Assembly (NCBI RefSeq): GCF_020911925.1
Contig: NZ_CP087134.1
Coordinates: 5,332,001-5,396,000 of the forward strand
Origin: Flavobacterium cupriresistens
Lineage (GTDB): Bacteria > Bacteroidota > Bacteroidia > Flavobacteriales > Flavobacteriaceae
Direction of reading: 5' to 3'
Length of the DNA stretch: 64,000 nt
Shown piece after piece: positions 48,801 to 55,952 of the stretch. The translations under genes were made by a program, and so were the position numbers. Below the pieces are notes generated by a model. It had not been told where the DNA came from and made no database searches. It was given only the letters and a program-made list of their open reading frames with translations. Position 1 is the stretch's first letter, and each line of letters starts with the position of its first letter.

Positions 48801-49570
48801 CCATATTTAATCGATGCTATTGTAAGATATCCGCCAGCAGGATTATTATAGCTATAATTTATCTTTATTCCTTGAGCATTTTCCCACAATGTCAGTCCCC
48901 ATTCACTTGCTGCTAGTGAATCATAGCTGTTTCCATACATAGCCTTTGAGCCGTCAGGATAATCAACTTTAAAATAATACACAGGATCTTCATAAGGCGG
49001 CATGTAACTATAGATCATAGTGACTTTTATATTGGAGAAATTCTCAGTTTCGTAAATAGAATTATTTGCCCCATAAACTCCCGATTTAAGGATAAGACGC
49101 TGTCCATCTAATGCAAATCTATCTTGGGCAGTTAGTTTAACTTCTTCATTTGCACCATCGTGAAATTTTGTTTTTGGAATTCTTATAATTTTAGAAATAC
49201 CTGATATTTCCCAGCCGTTTGCTGCCATTCCTAACCCACCAAGGCTATTGTACGTTAAACTTATCTCTGGTTTTACCCCATTAATTCCAGGGGGTACAAT
49301 TATAGGAAGCTGATAATTTGCTGCGCCGCTGAGTGAGACAGATAATTCGCCGGCAGTTAGACCAACCTCAGTTGACGATCCAGTTGGGACCAAAACCACC
49401 GAGGCAGCTTGGGCTTCGACCGTGCTGCTTCTACTAGTAAAGTGTGCAGGCTGTTCATTTTCCAATCTATAAATTGGAACAATTCCTTTCACAGGAATGC
49501 CTTGTGAATCCTGAGCATGCATTATTGTACTCCATGCAAAAAATACAAGGAAAAAGTAAAGTTTCTTCAT
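42812..49570 (-). CDS. SpvB/FG-GAP/RHS cocoon toxin, 2252 aa
   Basis: A giant secreted toxin carrier. Signal peptide (about 1-19), an SpvB/TcB-like domain (I-V-P-P-G-I-N-G-V-K-P-E-I-S-L near 92), at least five FG-GAP/VCBS calcium-type repeats (G-D-F-N-G-D-G-K-S-D type, about 370-700), many YD repeats, a carbohydrate-binding-like beta domain (about 1620-1770), and the RHS core (Y-D-P-T-L-H-R-F-L-Q-A-D near 1950). This order matches fused TcB and TcC subunits of Tc toxins, which enclose a cleaved C-terminal toxin. The tip (about 2120-2252) begins Y-Y-R-A-M-S-A-S-E-W and has S-T-T-Y-L and later Glu residues, recalling ADP-ribosyltransferases, but only weakly. The core lacks the K-Y-K-Y site used in the first locus. 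Confidence 0.88.
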   Translation of the reverse strand: MKKLYFFLVFFAWSTIMHAQDSQGIPVKGIVPIYRLENEQPAHFTSRSSTVEAQAASVVLVPTGSSTEVGLTAGELSVSLSGAANYQLPIIVPPGINGVKPEISLTYNSLGGLGMAANGWEISGISKIIRIPKTKFHDGANEEVKLTAQDRFALDGQRLILKSGVYGANNSIYETENFSNIKVTMIYSYMPPYEDPVYYFKVDYPDGSKAMYGNSYDSLAASEWGLTLWENAQGIKINYSYNNPAGGYLTIASIKYGSTALATPINEVNFTYSPGERVHENYAGGFKSIKNTVLNRIEVKSNAVGFRNYILDYKVGDRIYKITEKSGDNSKSYNPVVFTYNNTIDNVSFQPVSAKLSVGNITASNAAVVTGDFDDDGRMDCILYPTNGPDSKAKYWLFYDITSGSNLNLGFEHPVGAFENILPTTWLSWNNKMMPQGWTVVKKTDTSYDFKVYSIGLSSIYEQYTRTVNFPTVAVTNSCSGTCKPVTVNKMFPKKILSGDFNGDGLTDILALDTGMGSTDCIYNPARNICMAQASILSSKKVYFVDLKRDNTDNFLKYAGDLLDSASGADIKVVDFNGDGKSDILVFKAGTLKVYSLNELDNIVLLYQTSAIDNTLNGAVLLGDFNGDGKSDFLVAPQTYSSPLWYKYTSTGISFLKETKTFTGVQYPVPNALLSSEFIATDYNNDGKTDLVLINSSNNSANTLGQVNVTCFANNNGEFKTGAGFSVTGASGDQTTLSKGALPIFVSPVQTSSRDNNFSTSTFEIAFVNKDKIHFFASQKDLLKENLITSVATGDGVKESISYVPLNSRYKNTYNSIYNPSAGTANYPYLDITINSNLYVVSKLELQSKDVYRKRLFAYSGAVVNLEGLGFLGFRSVSQSDWHDDTSAIFSTIFINDINLRGANIETFQLPYMYYPYPGATSPADFTSKSIITYNTAADAFSSNKVFKLKVLNSKQFNSIYNTNTELKNISYDGNNNLLSSTLIVSEGANAVQTTTTTITYKDGSAPYIVGRPGTKSETVSHNGTTIVSNEAYTYNSNQLLSNIDRTASGTPTVSELYDYDLFGNIIKKTIKPSLPLLPRSISFQYDTSGRFITQSKDNDDLISTYEYDSNTGMLKKATTPYSSTSYTYDSWFKRLMVKDEILNKAITYGYIKNAEKTIITTTTDVLDGSATEVTFDELGRKIKSGIKDINGSFKFISYGYDIFDRNNKVSEPYFGSAPALWNDIKFDIFSRPTELKLFNQRVITSNYTNLASTITDGAKSKTVTKNAIGNIVSSYENMSGTINYSHFANGNMKQITYNGIGIQIQEDDAWGKTTRLIDPSTGTFAYKNNDFGELEEETSQNGAVLTTITRDSSGRPIKKKVSGGGSNTETSYVYTANKLPLTTTYVDNNETIGKTIVNTYSYDNTYKRLLSVIEEKIGVSKFTRSFTYDALGRVQTETKLAEIGTRSSSVFTKNNYKNGDLYQILDVNNKVLWQTNTLSAKDQILESITGNGIKISNTYDTDGYLSKIQYDKTTSPTSNILTLTTEFDKNTDNVKKRSNNVFSNYTETFDYDAVDRLTTFTNRLGVQESQSYDASGKITVNNLGTYSYDPAKKYQNTSIAINPETTGYYANRQGIFNDSMENRTGWGIEKYPNTAFFSYDNITAGHSAGKNTLKLANTTTTEQYVFSDKWIDINNSLPTQYTYSAWVYSDNPQSEIFLYMKDAANTVTQVNTVNNNKATWTQVIGTFSVPANIKKLRLRLDNNGLGNVWFDDIEIRKTNDPTSQERKLNITYNVFKNPIHIEETNIDKVSFTYNDDNQRATMYYGGFQTDKLQRSIYKHYSSDGSMEIKENRTTNTFEFVTYIGGDGYSAPIAFKNDLVTQKYLYLLRDYQGTILAITDSNGSVLEKRSFDAWGSIIKVQDGSGNILAGLNILDRGYTGHEHLQSVGIINMNARLYDPTLHRFLQADNYIQDPTNTQNFNQYGYVYNNPATFTDRTGNYTDPPTKGVYQNGQEWNDRFGSWIFNDQLQTWIGQKGARNIPVDPFALNPVVIPGVPRSAGNWNGKITETGNYVKFPASFRTIHSPQSNRGVSGVVTLPSAGAVSFEVGAISTAFSFAVAFTAALSMTADTPDISVPYYRAMSASEWNSTHGYLVDRNTSGEGPHVRPSTTYLLNADFIKNRNKYNYIVKYDVYVDKAMAFEASPFIFVAGSKKDGMALKGKPIFNAARNAGLNYIKVEGNMDPDFSLGFPGRSALLFNASFRTPPIIYSRLK

Positions 49571-49576
49571 AATGAA

Positions 49577-50029
49577 TTAATTCTTAATAATTTTTATATT
49601 TTTCTGACTGCCGTCACTATATTGTAATGTCACAAAATAAACACCAGCTGGGTATTGACGGAAAGATAAATTTTGATTATTCGTGGTTTTGCTCTCTGTA
49701 CTTGAAGAAAGATTTTGTCCATTCAAATTAAAAATTTGAATTGCTGAAACATAAATTTCATCCGTTAGTTGCCATGTAAGATACAGCTCCTCCTTAACTG
49801 GATTCGGATAATAGGATATAACATCTTCTTGTGAAAATTTCAAAAGATCCTGAGCATTTAAAGCCGCAATGTCTTTTAAATCTTCATTAACCTTTTTACC
49901 CGAATTAGAACAATTTAAACACAATTCTCTGATTGTTTGGTTACCCGATAAATCATAAGTAAAAAGTAGTTTCTGAGCGCTTGCAAATAAAGAAGTGCTA
50001 AAAAAAATTATTAGTAGTTTTATTCTCAT
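49577..50029 (-). CDS. Small T9SS-tailed protein ahead of the RHS toxin
   Basis: 150 residues with a signal peptide (about 1-18, ending A-S-A-Q), one YD-like turn (F-T-Y-D-L-S-G-N-Q-T) and a type A T9SS sorting domain over the last 75 residues (Y-Y-P-N-P-V near 74, P-A-G-V-Y-F-V-T-L-Q, final K-I-I-K-N). T9SS moves such proteins across the outer membrane. It is separated by only 6 bp from the giant RHS gene, which lacks this tail, so it may serve as a secretion partner or surface anchor; that link is inferred from the operon. Confidence 0.8.
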   Translation of the reverse strand: MRIKLLIIFFSTSLFASAQKLLFTYDLSGNQTIRELCLNCSNSGKKVNEDLKDIAALNAQDLLKFSQEDVISYYPNPVKEELYLTWQLTDEIYVSAIQIFNLNGQNLSSSTESKTTNNQNLSFRQYPAGVYFVTLQYSDGSQKNIKIIKN

Positions 50030-50458
50030 AAATTAATTTATTGATTATCATTTTTTTTTTAAACCAATACTTAAGACAAATAAGTTTTTAAGTTTAACAA
50101 AAATAAGAATACATTTACAAAAAAAAAAAGAAAAAAAATTATTTTTATTTGTTCTATTTAAAAATAAAATTTTTAACATTAATGATCTATCTTACAAATA
50201 CCGAAAAAGTCTCTTTGTAAATCATTTCAAATCCTATCAGTGTTTTCAATGAGTCGATCCTAATCAGTACCTAGTACAAGTCTATAGCTCTTAGGATCTA
50301 AGTTTCAATATCCGTGGTGGCACAAGTTGGGTTAAAAGAAAGATTTTAATATGTAGTAGATCACTAAAGAAAAAAGAAATGGTAAAGACTAAAGACTGTT
50401 GGTTTATTTGACAACGACAATCTAGTCTAAAATCCGAAGAAAATGTAAAAGAATATCT

Positions 50459-50525
50459 CCAGAAGCTAAGGTTCCAGCTATAAAAAGTAAAATGGATTTG
50501 AGGCACAATTTAGATACAACTCAAA
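50459..50525. repeat. Dispersed degenerate repeat, copy
   Basis: Core AAAATGGATTTGAGGCACAA then TAGATACAA. Related copies are at 41771-41840 (ATGCATTTGAGGTACAAG ... GATACAAA) and 50691-50760 (ATAGATTTGGGGTACAAA ... GATACAAA). Each is preceded by a CCAGAAG/A-like motif. Confidence 0.4.
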
Positions 50526-50690
50526 GGTGTACAATTATAAAATGACTTTTAAGTATTTTGCTTTTAATACTTAAAATTTATATAACAATTTCATATTTAA
50601 AATAGTTCGAGCCCTCTTCCAGCTACAACACCGATGAGGCCCTTTTGTATCAAAAGTTATCATGTTAATAAGGTTAGTTGCCAATTTCAA

Positions 50691-50760
50691 CTCCAGAAAT
50701 TAAATTTCTAGCCATAAACAAAATAAAATAGATTTGGGGTACAAAGAAGATACAAACCAA
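50691..50760. repeat. Dispersed degenerate repeat, copy
   Basis: Third member of the family described at 50459 and 41771, separated from the second by about 230 bp. Confidence 0.4.
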
Positions 50761-51088
50761 AAGAAATACAATTCGACAGTGACTTGATTTATTATGCACT
50801 ATTTATAAATGCTTAAAAGTTATAGAAATCTACTGATAAGAATGCTTCGAGTCCCGTTCCTGCTATTAAATTTAACATAAATCAAATAAGAAACACAATT
50901 TAAAACAAGGTGTTCAACTATCGAACACCTTGAGTAACTTAAGAACTTTTATTTTTCATTTTAAAATGATCTATTCAGCTAAAAAATGAAAAAAAAAAAG
51001 AAACAGATTATTGATTTTAAAAATGAGTCAACAAATTAAGAAGCAACAAAAAAACCTTTAAACGTAAGGGCTTAAGACGTTTTCCCAA

Positions 51089-51188
51089 CCTTATCAATAA
51101 ACATCAAAATAGGAATAAGATGTTCGATTGTAATCCCATGAAGTCCACAAAAAAAAACCTGTAACCAATTAATTTACAGGTTTTTTTT
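51089..51188 (+). repeat. tRNA-3'-end-like repeat plus terminator, copy 3
   Basis: ATGTTCGATTGTAATCCC then ATGAAGTCCAC, followed by the hairpin AACCTGTAA/TTACAGGTT and T8. Minus-strand peptide G-L-H-G-I-T-I-E-H-L-I-P-I-L-M-F-I-D, with a stop about eight codons later. Confidence 0.5.
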
Positions 51189-51334
51189 ATTTTTTTTATT
51201 GCCGTTTATTATATACTGTTAACTTTTTTTCGTGAAAAATTATTACTGGCTTTTCATCCGGATTGCAATTTTAACGGAATTTTAATTTAGATAAATTTAA
51301 AAGGCAACCACATAGGTTGCCTTTTAAACTAAAC

Positions 51335-51868
51335 TTACTTTTCAGTATCTTCTGATTCTTCATCAGGAATTAAACTTTTGATTGTTTCAATTGGCAGAAA
51401 CATTTTTCCAGTACTTGGTATCAATATAAAACCATAGCCATTATAGAAATCAATTGCATCTTGGTCTAATGGGTCAACTACTACTGCTCGAATTGCCAAG
51501 GTCTTTGAATGTACCACACATTTTTTTAATGCATCAAATAAAAGAATTTCTCCTAATCCTTTTCCCTGTTCCCTCTTATCCATAGCTATCCTGCCTAGTA
51601 AGGCTATTGGTATGCTATATGTTTTAGGCACTCTTTTAGTTAACTCAGCTGGAAAATCATCTAATAGAATTGAACTGCTTGACAGCGTATAATATCCAAG
51701 TACCTTAGTTGCATCTGCATCTTTGTCTGTTAATACATGACAGACGGATAATAATTTTTGGGCATCCTGCCCCGCTTGTTTGTGAAAATAATCATCTAAT
51801 AATTCTTTGCCACATTTAAACTCTTTCCTCTTGTGCTCCTTTGAAAGGATTTCAATCTTTAAATTCAT
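51335..51868 (-). CDS. GNAT acetyltransferase toxin (TacT/AtaT-like)
   Basis: About 177 residues from M-N-L-K-I-E-I-L (the open frame extends to 51919, but this ATG overlaps the antitoxin end by 17 bp). The GNAT acetyl-CoA loop is seen as L-L-G-R-I-A-M-D-K-R-E-Q-G-K-G-L-G, and the catalytic-type tyrosine in D-F-Y-N-G-Y-G-F. TacT-type toxins acetylate aminoacyl-tRNA and stop translation. The DUF1778 partner directly upstream supports this. Confidence 0.88.
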   Translation of the reverse strand: MNLKIEILSKEHKRKEFKCGKELLDDYFHKQAGQDAQKLLSVCHVLTDKDADATKVLGYYTLSSSSILLDDFPAELTKRVPKTYSIPIALLGRIAMDKREQGKGLGEILLFDALKKCVVHSKTLAIRAVVVDPLDQDAIDFYNGYGFILIPSTGKMFLPIETIKSLIPDEESEDTEK

Positions 51869-52151
51869 TGTTACTGATAAATTTAGTATGGTTCGCTTGA
51901 GCCCTCTTAAGTTTATCATTAGCCTTCGGTGGATTTATAATCGCATCTATAAATATCTTTTTGTCCTCTATGGTCTTTAAAACGGTTTCATTTTCTTTAA
52001 TGATCCTGTTTGCTTCTGTGTTTACACAATAGATTACAAATTCTGATAGATTTTTAAATCCTCTCAGGACTGATGCGTGCTTAATCAACTCCTTATGTTC
52101 TTTACTGATACGAACATCGATTCGGTCGTTAATGGTTACCGACATAATCAT
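51852..52151 (-). CDS. DUF1778 ribbon-helix-helix antitoxin
   Basis: 99 residues. The N-terminal RHH reads D-R-I-D-V-R-I-S-K-E-H-K-E-L-I-K-H-A-S, followed by L-S-E-F-V-I-Y-C-V and a helical toxin-binding tail containing N-P-P-K-A-N-D-K-L. Start could be M3. It binds and neutralises the GNAT toxin and represses the shared promoter. Confidence 0.88.
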   Translation of the reverse strand: MIMSVTINDRIDVRISKEHKELIKHASVLRGFKNLSEFVIYCVNTEANRIIKENETVLKTIEDKKIFIDAIINPPKANDKLKRAQANHTKFISNNEFKD

Positions 52152-52825
52152 TCATGTTAAATATGGTTCTACAATTTTGCTATTTTCTTGGTTTAATTTG
52201 ATTTGGATATTTAATAGTATCTGTTTCTTTATTATTCTTTTTAAAGTTAATTATTCTTTTAATGATAAGTTTTAAATTTGTCTAATGATGCTGTCTTTAT
52301 TTCTCTTATGAATTTATAGTAATTTCTTTTTATACTACTTCTTTGTTATTTCCTGAGTTGATATTATTGACATTCATTAGACTTGTTTCCGAACCTCTTT
52401 AGTCTTTTAAAGAGTTAGAGTTCGTATCAGTTCTACAAATGTACGCTTTTTATACGTACAATGCAAGTGCTGCAATTATTATTTATTCTTCATCTATTAC
52501 TTTTCATGCTTTTTGCATCTATTCTATTGTTTGTTGTTATTATGTTCATTGTGTAATTTTTAATGCTATAAAAAAGTACAATAAGTTTAATTTAACTCTT
52601 AACTTCAGCTAAAAAATATCGATGAGCAAGCTTTATCTTAAGTAGCAACAACAATTACAAAGGTGTTCAACTGTGGAGCACCTTGAATATTCTTAGACGG
52701 AAACTTTTAAAAAAAAGGTTAGTTTTCTTAAAAAAATATTCAAAATAGAAAAATGAGTACAAATTCCAAAACAACGTCAATTTCTAAAAAAGCCTTTAAA
52801 CCTAGGGATTCACGTTTTTTTTCGA

Positions 52826-52925
52826 GCTTATCAATAAACATTAATATAGGAATTAGGTGTTCAATCGTGATCCCGGCGACTCCACAAAAAGCCTGTAAAC
52901 ATAAAATAGTTTACAGGCTTTTTTC
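52826..52925 (+). repeat. tRNA-3'-end-like repeat plus terminator, copy 4
   Basis: The most tRNA-like member: GATCCCGGCGACTCCACA is a normal tRNA 3' end, followed by the hairpin AAGCCTGTAAAC/GTTTACAGGCTT and T-run. Upstream no D-arm or anticodon arm is present. Minus-strand peptide G-V-A-G-I-T-I-E-H-L-I-P-I-L-M-F-I-D-K. Confidence 0.55.
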
Positions 52926-52937
52926 TTGCTCATACAT

Positions 52938-53012
52938 AGCTCTCCGAGGAATTCTACTGAAAAACTCGCGAATACATCTGACTTTGGGCATTTTTTTGCT
53001 AAGAACATAAAT
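52938..53012. repeat. REP sequence, diverged copy
   Basis: AGCTCTCCGAGGAATTCTAC, then a damaged palindrome (CGCGAATACATCTGACTTTGGGC), then AAGAACATAAAT. It follows the pattern of the intact REPs around 60322 and 62453. Confidence 0.65.
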
Positions 53013-53120
53013 ATCTCAAAAGCCCTAACTCTTCTAAATATCCGGCAGACGCTACACAAATACGGACACACTTTCTCAATTTTTTGTCAGAAATCCTTCA
53101 AAAAGCAGCAAAGTAATTTA

Positions 53121-54647
53121 CTATCTAAAAATATTCATTTTCTCATCATAAATTGGACTCTGGACGTTTAGAAAATTTAAAACGCTATGAAATACATAAT
53201 TTTGAGATACTATTTTATTAGGTTTGAGTTGCTTTTTACTATCAGATAACCAAACAATAAAAGGGATTTCGTATTGTTCTTTAGGTGCAATGCTTATCGG
53301 CAGTCCGTGCATATACAGATTTTTTTCTCCTAATGATTCTCCGTGATCTGAAACATAAATCATGGTGCTATTGTACTCTTTTAATTGTTTTAAGTCTTCA
53401 ATTACTTTAGATAAGATGTAATCAGTATAAACAATGGTATTGTCGTAGGCATTAATCAATTCGTTCTGAGAGCAATTTCCTAACTCAACACTCTTGCAAA
53501 CCGGTTTAAATTTCTCAAATTCAATTGGGTATTTCTTGCTATATGTTGGTCCATGACTCGTACTGGTATGCAATACTATCAATATTTTATTTTTGTTACT
53601 TGATACTATTTGTTCTTTTAGTCCGGTTAAAAGAATTTCATCGTAATTACAGCCTTCGCCTTTACAATTTAACTTTAAAGATTCTCTGTTTTGATAATTT
53701 TTAATATGAATTGGCGGTTCTCCCCAGTTTGTGGTTCTCCAAATTACTTCTACATTATTTCGATACAAATAATTGGGCAGAACTTCATAGAGATCGTCCG
53801 TTCTTTTATGTTCCAGAATAGATTTTACACCTGCAGTGGTATAAGTGGCTAAAGAAGTAGCGTTAAAATGATGTAAATTCGGTGTCTTAGAAAGCAAAGG
53901 ATTGGTGTTTTTCGCATATCCGTATAAAGAAAAATTCTGGCTTCTTGCCGATTCTCCAATTACTAAAACCACAATTGCCTTTTTAGTGTCTTTTATCGTC
54001 GCATTGGGCAATAAAATTTCTTTTTCGTTCTTTTTATGTTTATGAATATAAAAAAGCGAAACATTTACTGAATACGACCAAGGCATTACCAGTCCTCCTA
54101 ATTTTTTTGAATTTTTATCAATCCACAACCAGTTGCCTGCGTTGACAAATACTAAAATTAATACCAACAATAAACTAAGCGAAGAAGTGATTAAAAATTT
54201 ATTAAACGTTTCGTTTATAATTTTTGCTTTTACAATGTAAACACCGGGAATAACTCCAAGCACAATTACATAGACTACTAATTTTATTGAAAAAAAACTA
54301 CCGGATTCTTCAAGATTGGTATTCAACACATTGCCAATCATACTTTCGTCAATTATTACACTATACGTATTAACAAAATAAATGGCAATTGCATTGATAA
54401 AGAAAAACAACACCAAAAGGAGCTTTCCAACAAAATGTGACAAAAAAAGCAATATATAAAAAACCATGAAGTTTACAAGTAAAACGGATACTATTAAACT
54501 AATAATAATTATACTACCGTTAAAACTTTTAGAATCAAGATTATCAACAACAAAGGAAAAAAATGAAAAATGAAAGAATAAAAAGTTGATAAAACTCATT
54601 AACATGGCAAAATGAGACAGTCTTAAATTACTTTTTAGCATAGACAA
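53121..54647 (-). CDS. eptA: Lipid A phosphoethanolamine transferase (EptA/MCR family)
   Basis: 508 residues. Five membrane helices occupy about 1-175, then a periplasmic sulfatase-fold domain. Catalytic features: G-E-S-A-R-S-Q-N-F-S-L-Y-G-Y (metal-binding Glu near 231), T-Y-T-T-A-G-V-K-S (nucleophilic Thr near 268), H-T-S-T-S-H-G-P-T-Y and S-D-H-G-E-S-L-G-E (metal ligands). It moves phosphoethanolamine to lipid A phosphate, lowering the negative surface charge and polymyxin binding. It overlaps the PAP2 phosphatase gene by 20 bp, so both act on lipid A in one operon. Confidence 0.9.
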   Translation of the reverse strand: MSMLKSNLRLSHFAMLMSFINFLFFHFSFFSFVVDNLDSKSFNGSIIIISLIVSVLLVNFMVFYILLFLSHFVGKLLLVLFFFINAIAIYFVNTYSVIIDESMIGNVLNTNLEESGSFFSIKLVVYVIVLGVIPGVYIVKAKIINETFNKFLITSSLSLLLVLILVFVNAGNWLWIDKNSKKLGGLVMPWSYSVNVSLFYIHKHKKNEKEILLPNATIKDTKKAIVVLVIGESARSQNFSLYGYAKNTNPLLSKTPNLHHFNATSLATYTTAGVKSILEHKRTDDLYEVLPNYLYRNNVEVIWRTTNWGEPPIHIKNYQNRESLKLNCKGEGCNYDEILLTGLKEQIVSSNKNKILIVLHTSTSHGPTYSKKYPIEFEKFKPVCKSVELGNCSQNELINAYDNTIVYTDYILSKVIEDLKQLKEYNSTMIYVSDHGESLGEKNLYMHGLPISIAPKEQYEIPFIVWLSDSKKQLKPNKIVSQNYVFHSVLNFLNVQSPIYDEKMNIFR

Positions 54648-55470
54648 TAGTAATTTTACAAATTGAAATAATTAAGCAAACTAAAGATAGACTAAAAATC
54701 ATTAAATTTTCATGCATCTCTTTATATATTATTAAAAAACACATAGTTATAAACATTAAAATAAAAACAGGATAGTATTTTTTATTGTTAATCCAGGTCC
54801 AAATATTATATTTTTGGTTAATAAAAATTCCCAGAAGTCCCGAGATATAACCAATAATACTTCCCACAATAATATCAAACGGATAATGTGCCCCAACCGC
54901 TACTCTTGCAAGGACGAGAATTAATCCCAACACAAGTACAAAACTGCACAATACAATTTTATGAATTATTTTTTTCGGCATAAACGTAAGTAACAAAACC
55001 GTCAGTGTTGTAAAAACTGTTATGGAATGTCCCGAAGGTAAACTATTACAGCCACACAATGTTTTTCCAATGATTACGAAATTATCTGTATTAAATACAG
55101 CTGCGGGCCTTGGCACAGCAAATATCTTTTTTAATACTATCGAAAATAATAGCCCAACAAGCGACGCTGACAATAAATCTTCCCATACTTTTGGGGCGTA
55201 TAGAACAAAGAAACTTAAAAATGAAAAAGCAACCAACGTATCCCCTGTTTCGCTAAGGTTACTTTGAAGATCCGGATACTGAGATAACTTGCTATTAAGA
55301 TAAAAGAAAACATTCTTTTGGATTTGAACATAAGAGTAGGCATCGAGACTATCTTGCGTGTAAAGATAGAGCACAATACTAATTAACAGAAATAATGGTA
55401 AATAAAAAAAAGTCCCTTTGACTTTTGTATAATTGTAAATAATGCTACTATTCATCATTTTTTGCATCAA
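54628..55470 (-). CDS. PAP2-family membrane phosphatase (lipid A phosphatase-like)
   Basis: 280 residues with about six membrane helices. The three PAP2 motifs are present: K-x6-R-P (K-K-I-F-A-V-P-R-P near 113), P-S-G-H (L-P-S-G-H-S near 146) and S/A-R-x5-H-x3-D (A-R-V-A-V-G-A-H-Y-P-F-D near 190). Coupling with eptA suggests an LpxE/LpxF-like enzyme removing a lipid A phosphate, although undecaprenyl or phosphatidylglycerol phosphate substrates are possible. Some mcr genes are likewise neighboured by a PAP2 gene. Confidence 0.85.
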   Translation of the reverse strand: MMQKMMNSSIIYNYTKVKGTFFYLPLFLLISIVLYLYTQDSLDAYSYVQIQKNVFFYLNSKLSQYPDLQSNLSETGDTLVAFSFLSFFVLYAPKVWEDLLSASLVGLLFSIVLKKIFAVPRPAAVFNTDNFVIIGKTLCGCNSLPSGHSITVFTTLTVLLLTFMPKKIIHKIVLCSFVLVLGLILVLARVAVGAHYPFDIIVGSIIGYISGLLGIFINQKYNIWTWINNKKYYPVFILMFITMCFLIIYKEMHENLMIFSLSLVCLIISICKITIVYAKK

Positions 55471-55808
55471 TAGATTAATTCAACTTGTATCACTCTATTT
55501 TAAACAAAAAGTAAAAACGTTTCTCTTGCTTTAATTGTAATACGATGTAAGTAATCAAGAAGAGTTTAATATTAAATACTTCCATTCATATTTACACTTT
55601 AAAAAAAACCTATCACTAGCTCCTAAAAACACCTATTCTCCTATTCAAAATATTTGACAAAAGAAGCCAGATGTATAGGAGTTTTATTAATCAGTTTACA
55701 ATTGGTTTAATCTAATTAATATTTGAATGCTTAAATTCAAAATATCAATGATCTCGATGATCATGACTTTAAAAATTTAAAAGACATCTAATTTAATAAG
55801 GCATAAAA

Positions 55809-55843
55809 AAATGCGCAAAGTCAGAGACAGTTGCGCATTTTTT
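55809..55843. repeat. REP palindrome
   Basis: AAATGCGCAAAGTCAGAGAC followed by AGTTGCGCATTT forms the same hairpin as the REPs near the RAYT gene, but without the conserved side tags. With the T-run it may also serve as a terminator. Confidence 0.65.
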
Positions 55844-55901
55844 TTATTCCCCCCTTCAAAGTGAGGGAGAGTTAGCCTATAGAAAACTCCTTTCATTCTT
55901 T

Positions 55902-55935
55902 GTTTGTCCCCGGGTTCGATTCCCGGCGACTCGGG
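55902..55935 (+). other. tRNA 3'-end fragment (T-arm plus acceptor half)
   Basis: CCGGGTTCGATTCCCGG is a perfect T-arm, followed by CGACTCG. Nothing upstream fits a D-arm or anticodon arm, so it is a fragment, as left by integration at a tRNA 3' end. Confidence 0.6.
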
Positions 55936-55952
55936 CTGATTATGCTAAACCG

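Larger units (their letters stand above)
50030..51334. other. 1.3-kb gene-free stretch rich in island scars
   Basis: No coding frame convinces me. It holds two degenerate repeats (50459-50525 and 50691-50760), two T-arm-like stretches (AGTTCGAGCCCTCTTCCAGC at 50603 and CTTCGAGTCCCGTTCCTGC at 50848), a hairpin AAGGTGTTC/GAACACCTT (50906-50930) and a tRNA-end-like repeat with terminator (51089-51188). The mix suggests repeated integration and loss of elements. Confidence 0.5.
52152..53120. other. Gene-free stretch with repeat scars
   Basis: AT-rich, no supported gene; frames at 52753-53171 cross repeats and are not believable. It includes an imperfect hairpin AAGGTGTTC/GAGCACCTT (52659-52684), tRNA-end-like repeat copy 4 (52826-52925) and a REP sequence (52938-53012). 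Confidence 0.5.
55471..55952. other. Gene-free stretch with REP and tRNA-end scar
   Basis: No gene supported. It includes a REP palindrome (55809-55843) and a tRNA-like T-arm and acceptor end at 55902-55935. The rest is AT-rich. Confidence 0.5.

Noticed and set aside
52753..53171. Overlapping frames on both strands around the fourth tRNA-like repeat
   Set aside because: They run through a terminator and a REP; the apparent peptides come from those repeats.
55902..55935. Possible complete tRNA gene
   Set aside because: Only the T-arm and part of the acceptor are present; no D-arm, anticodon arm or 5' acceptor strand could be found upstream.
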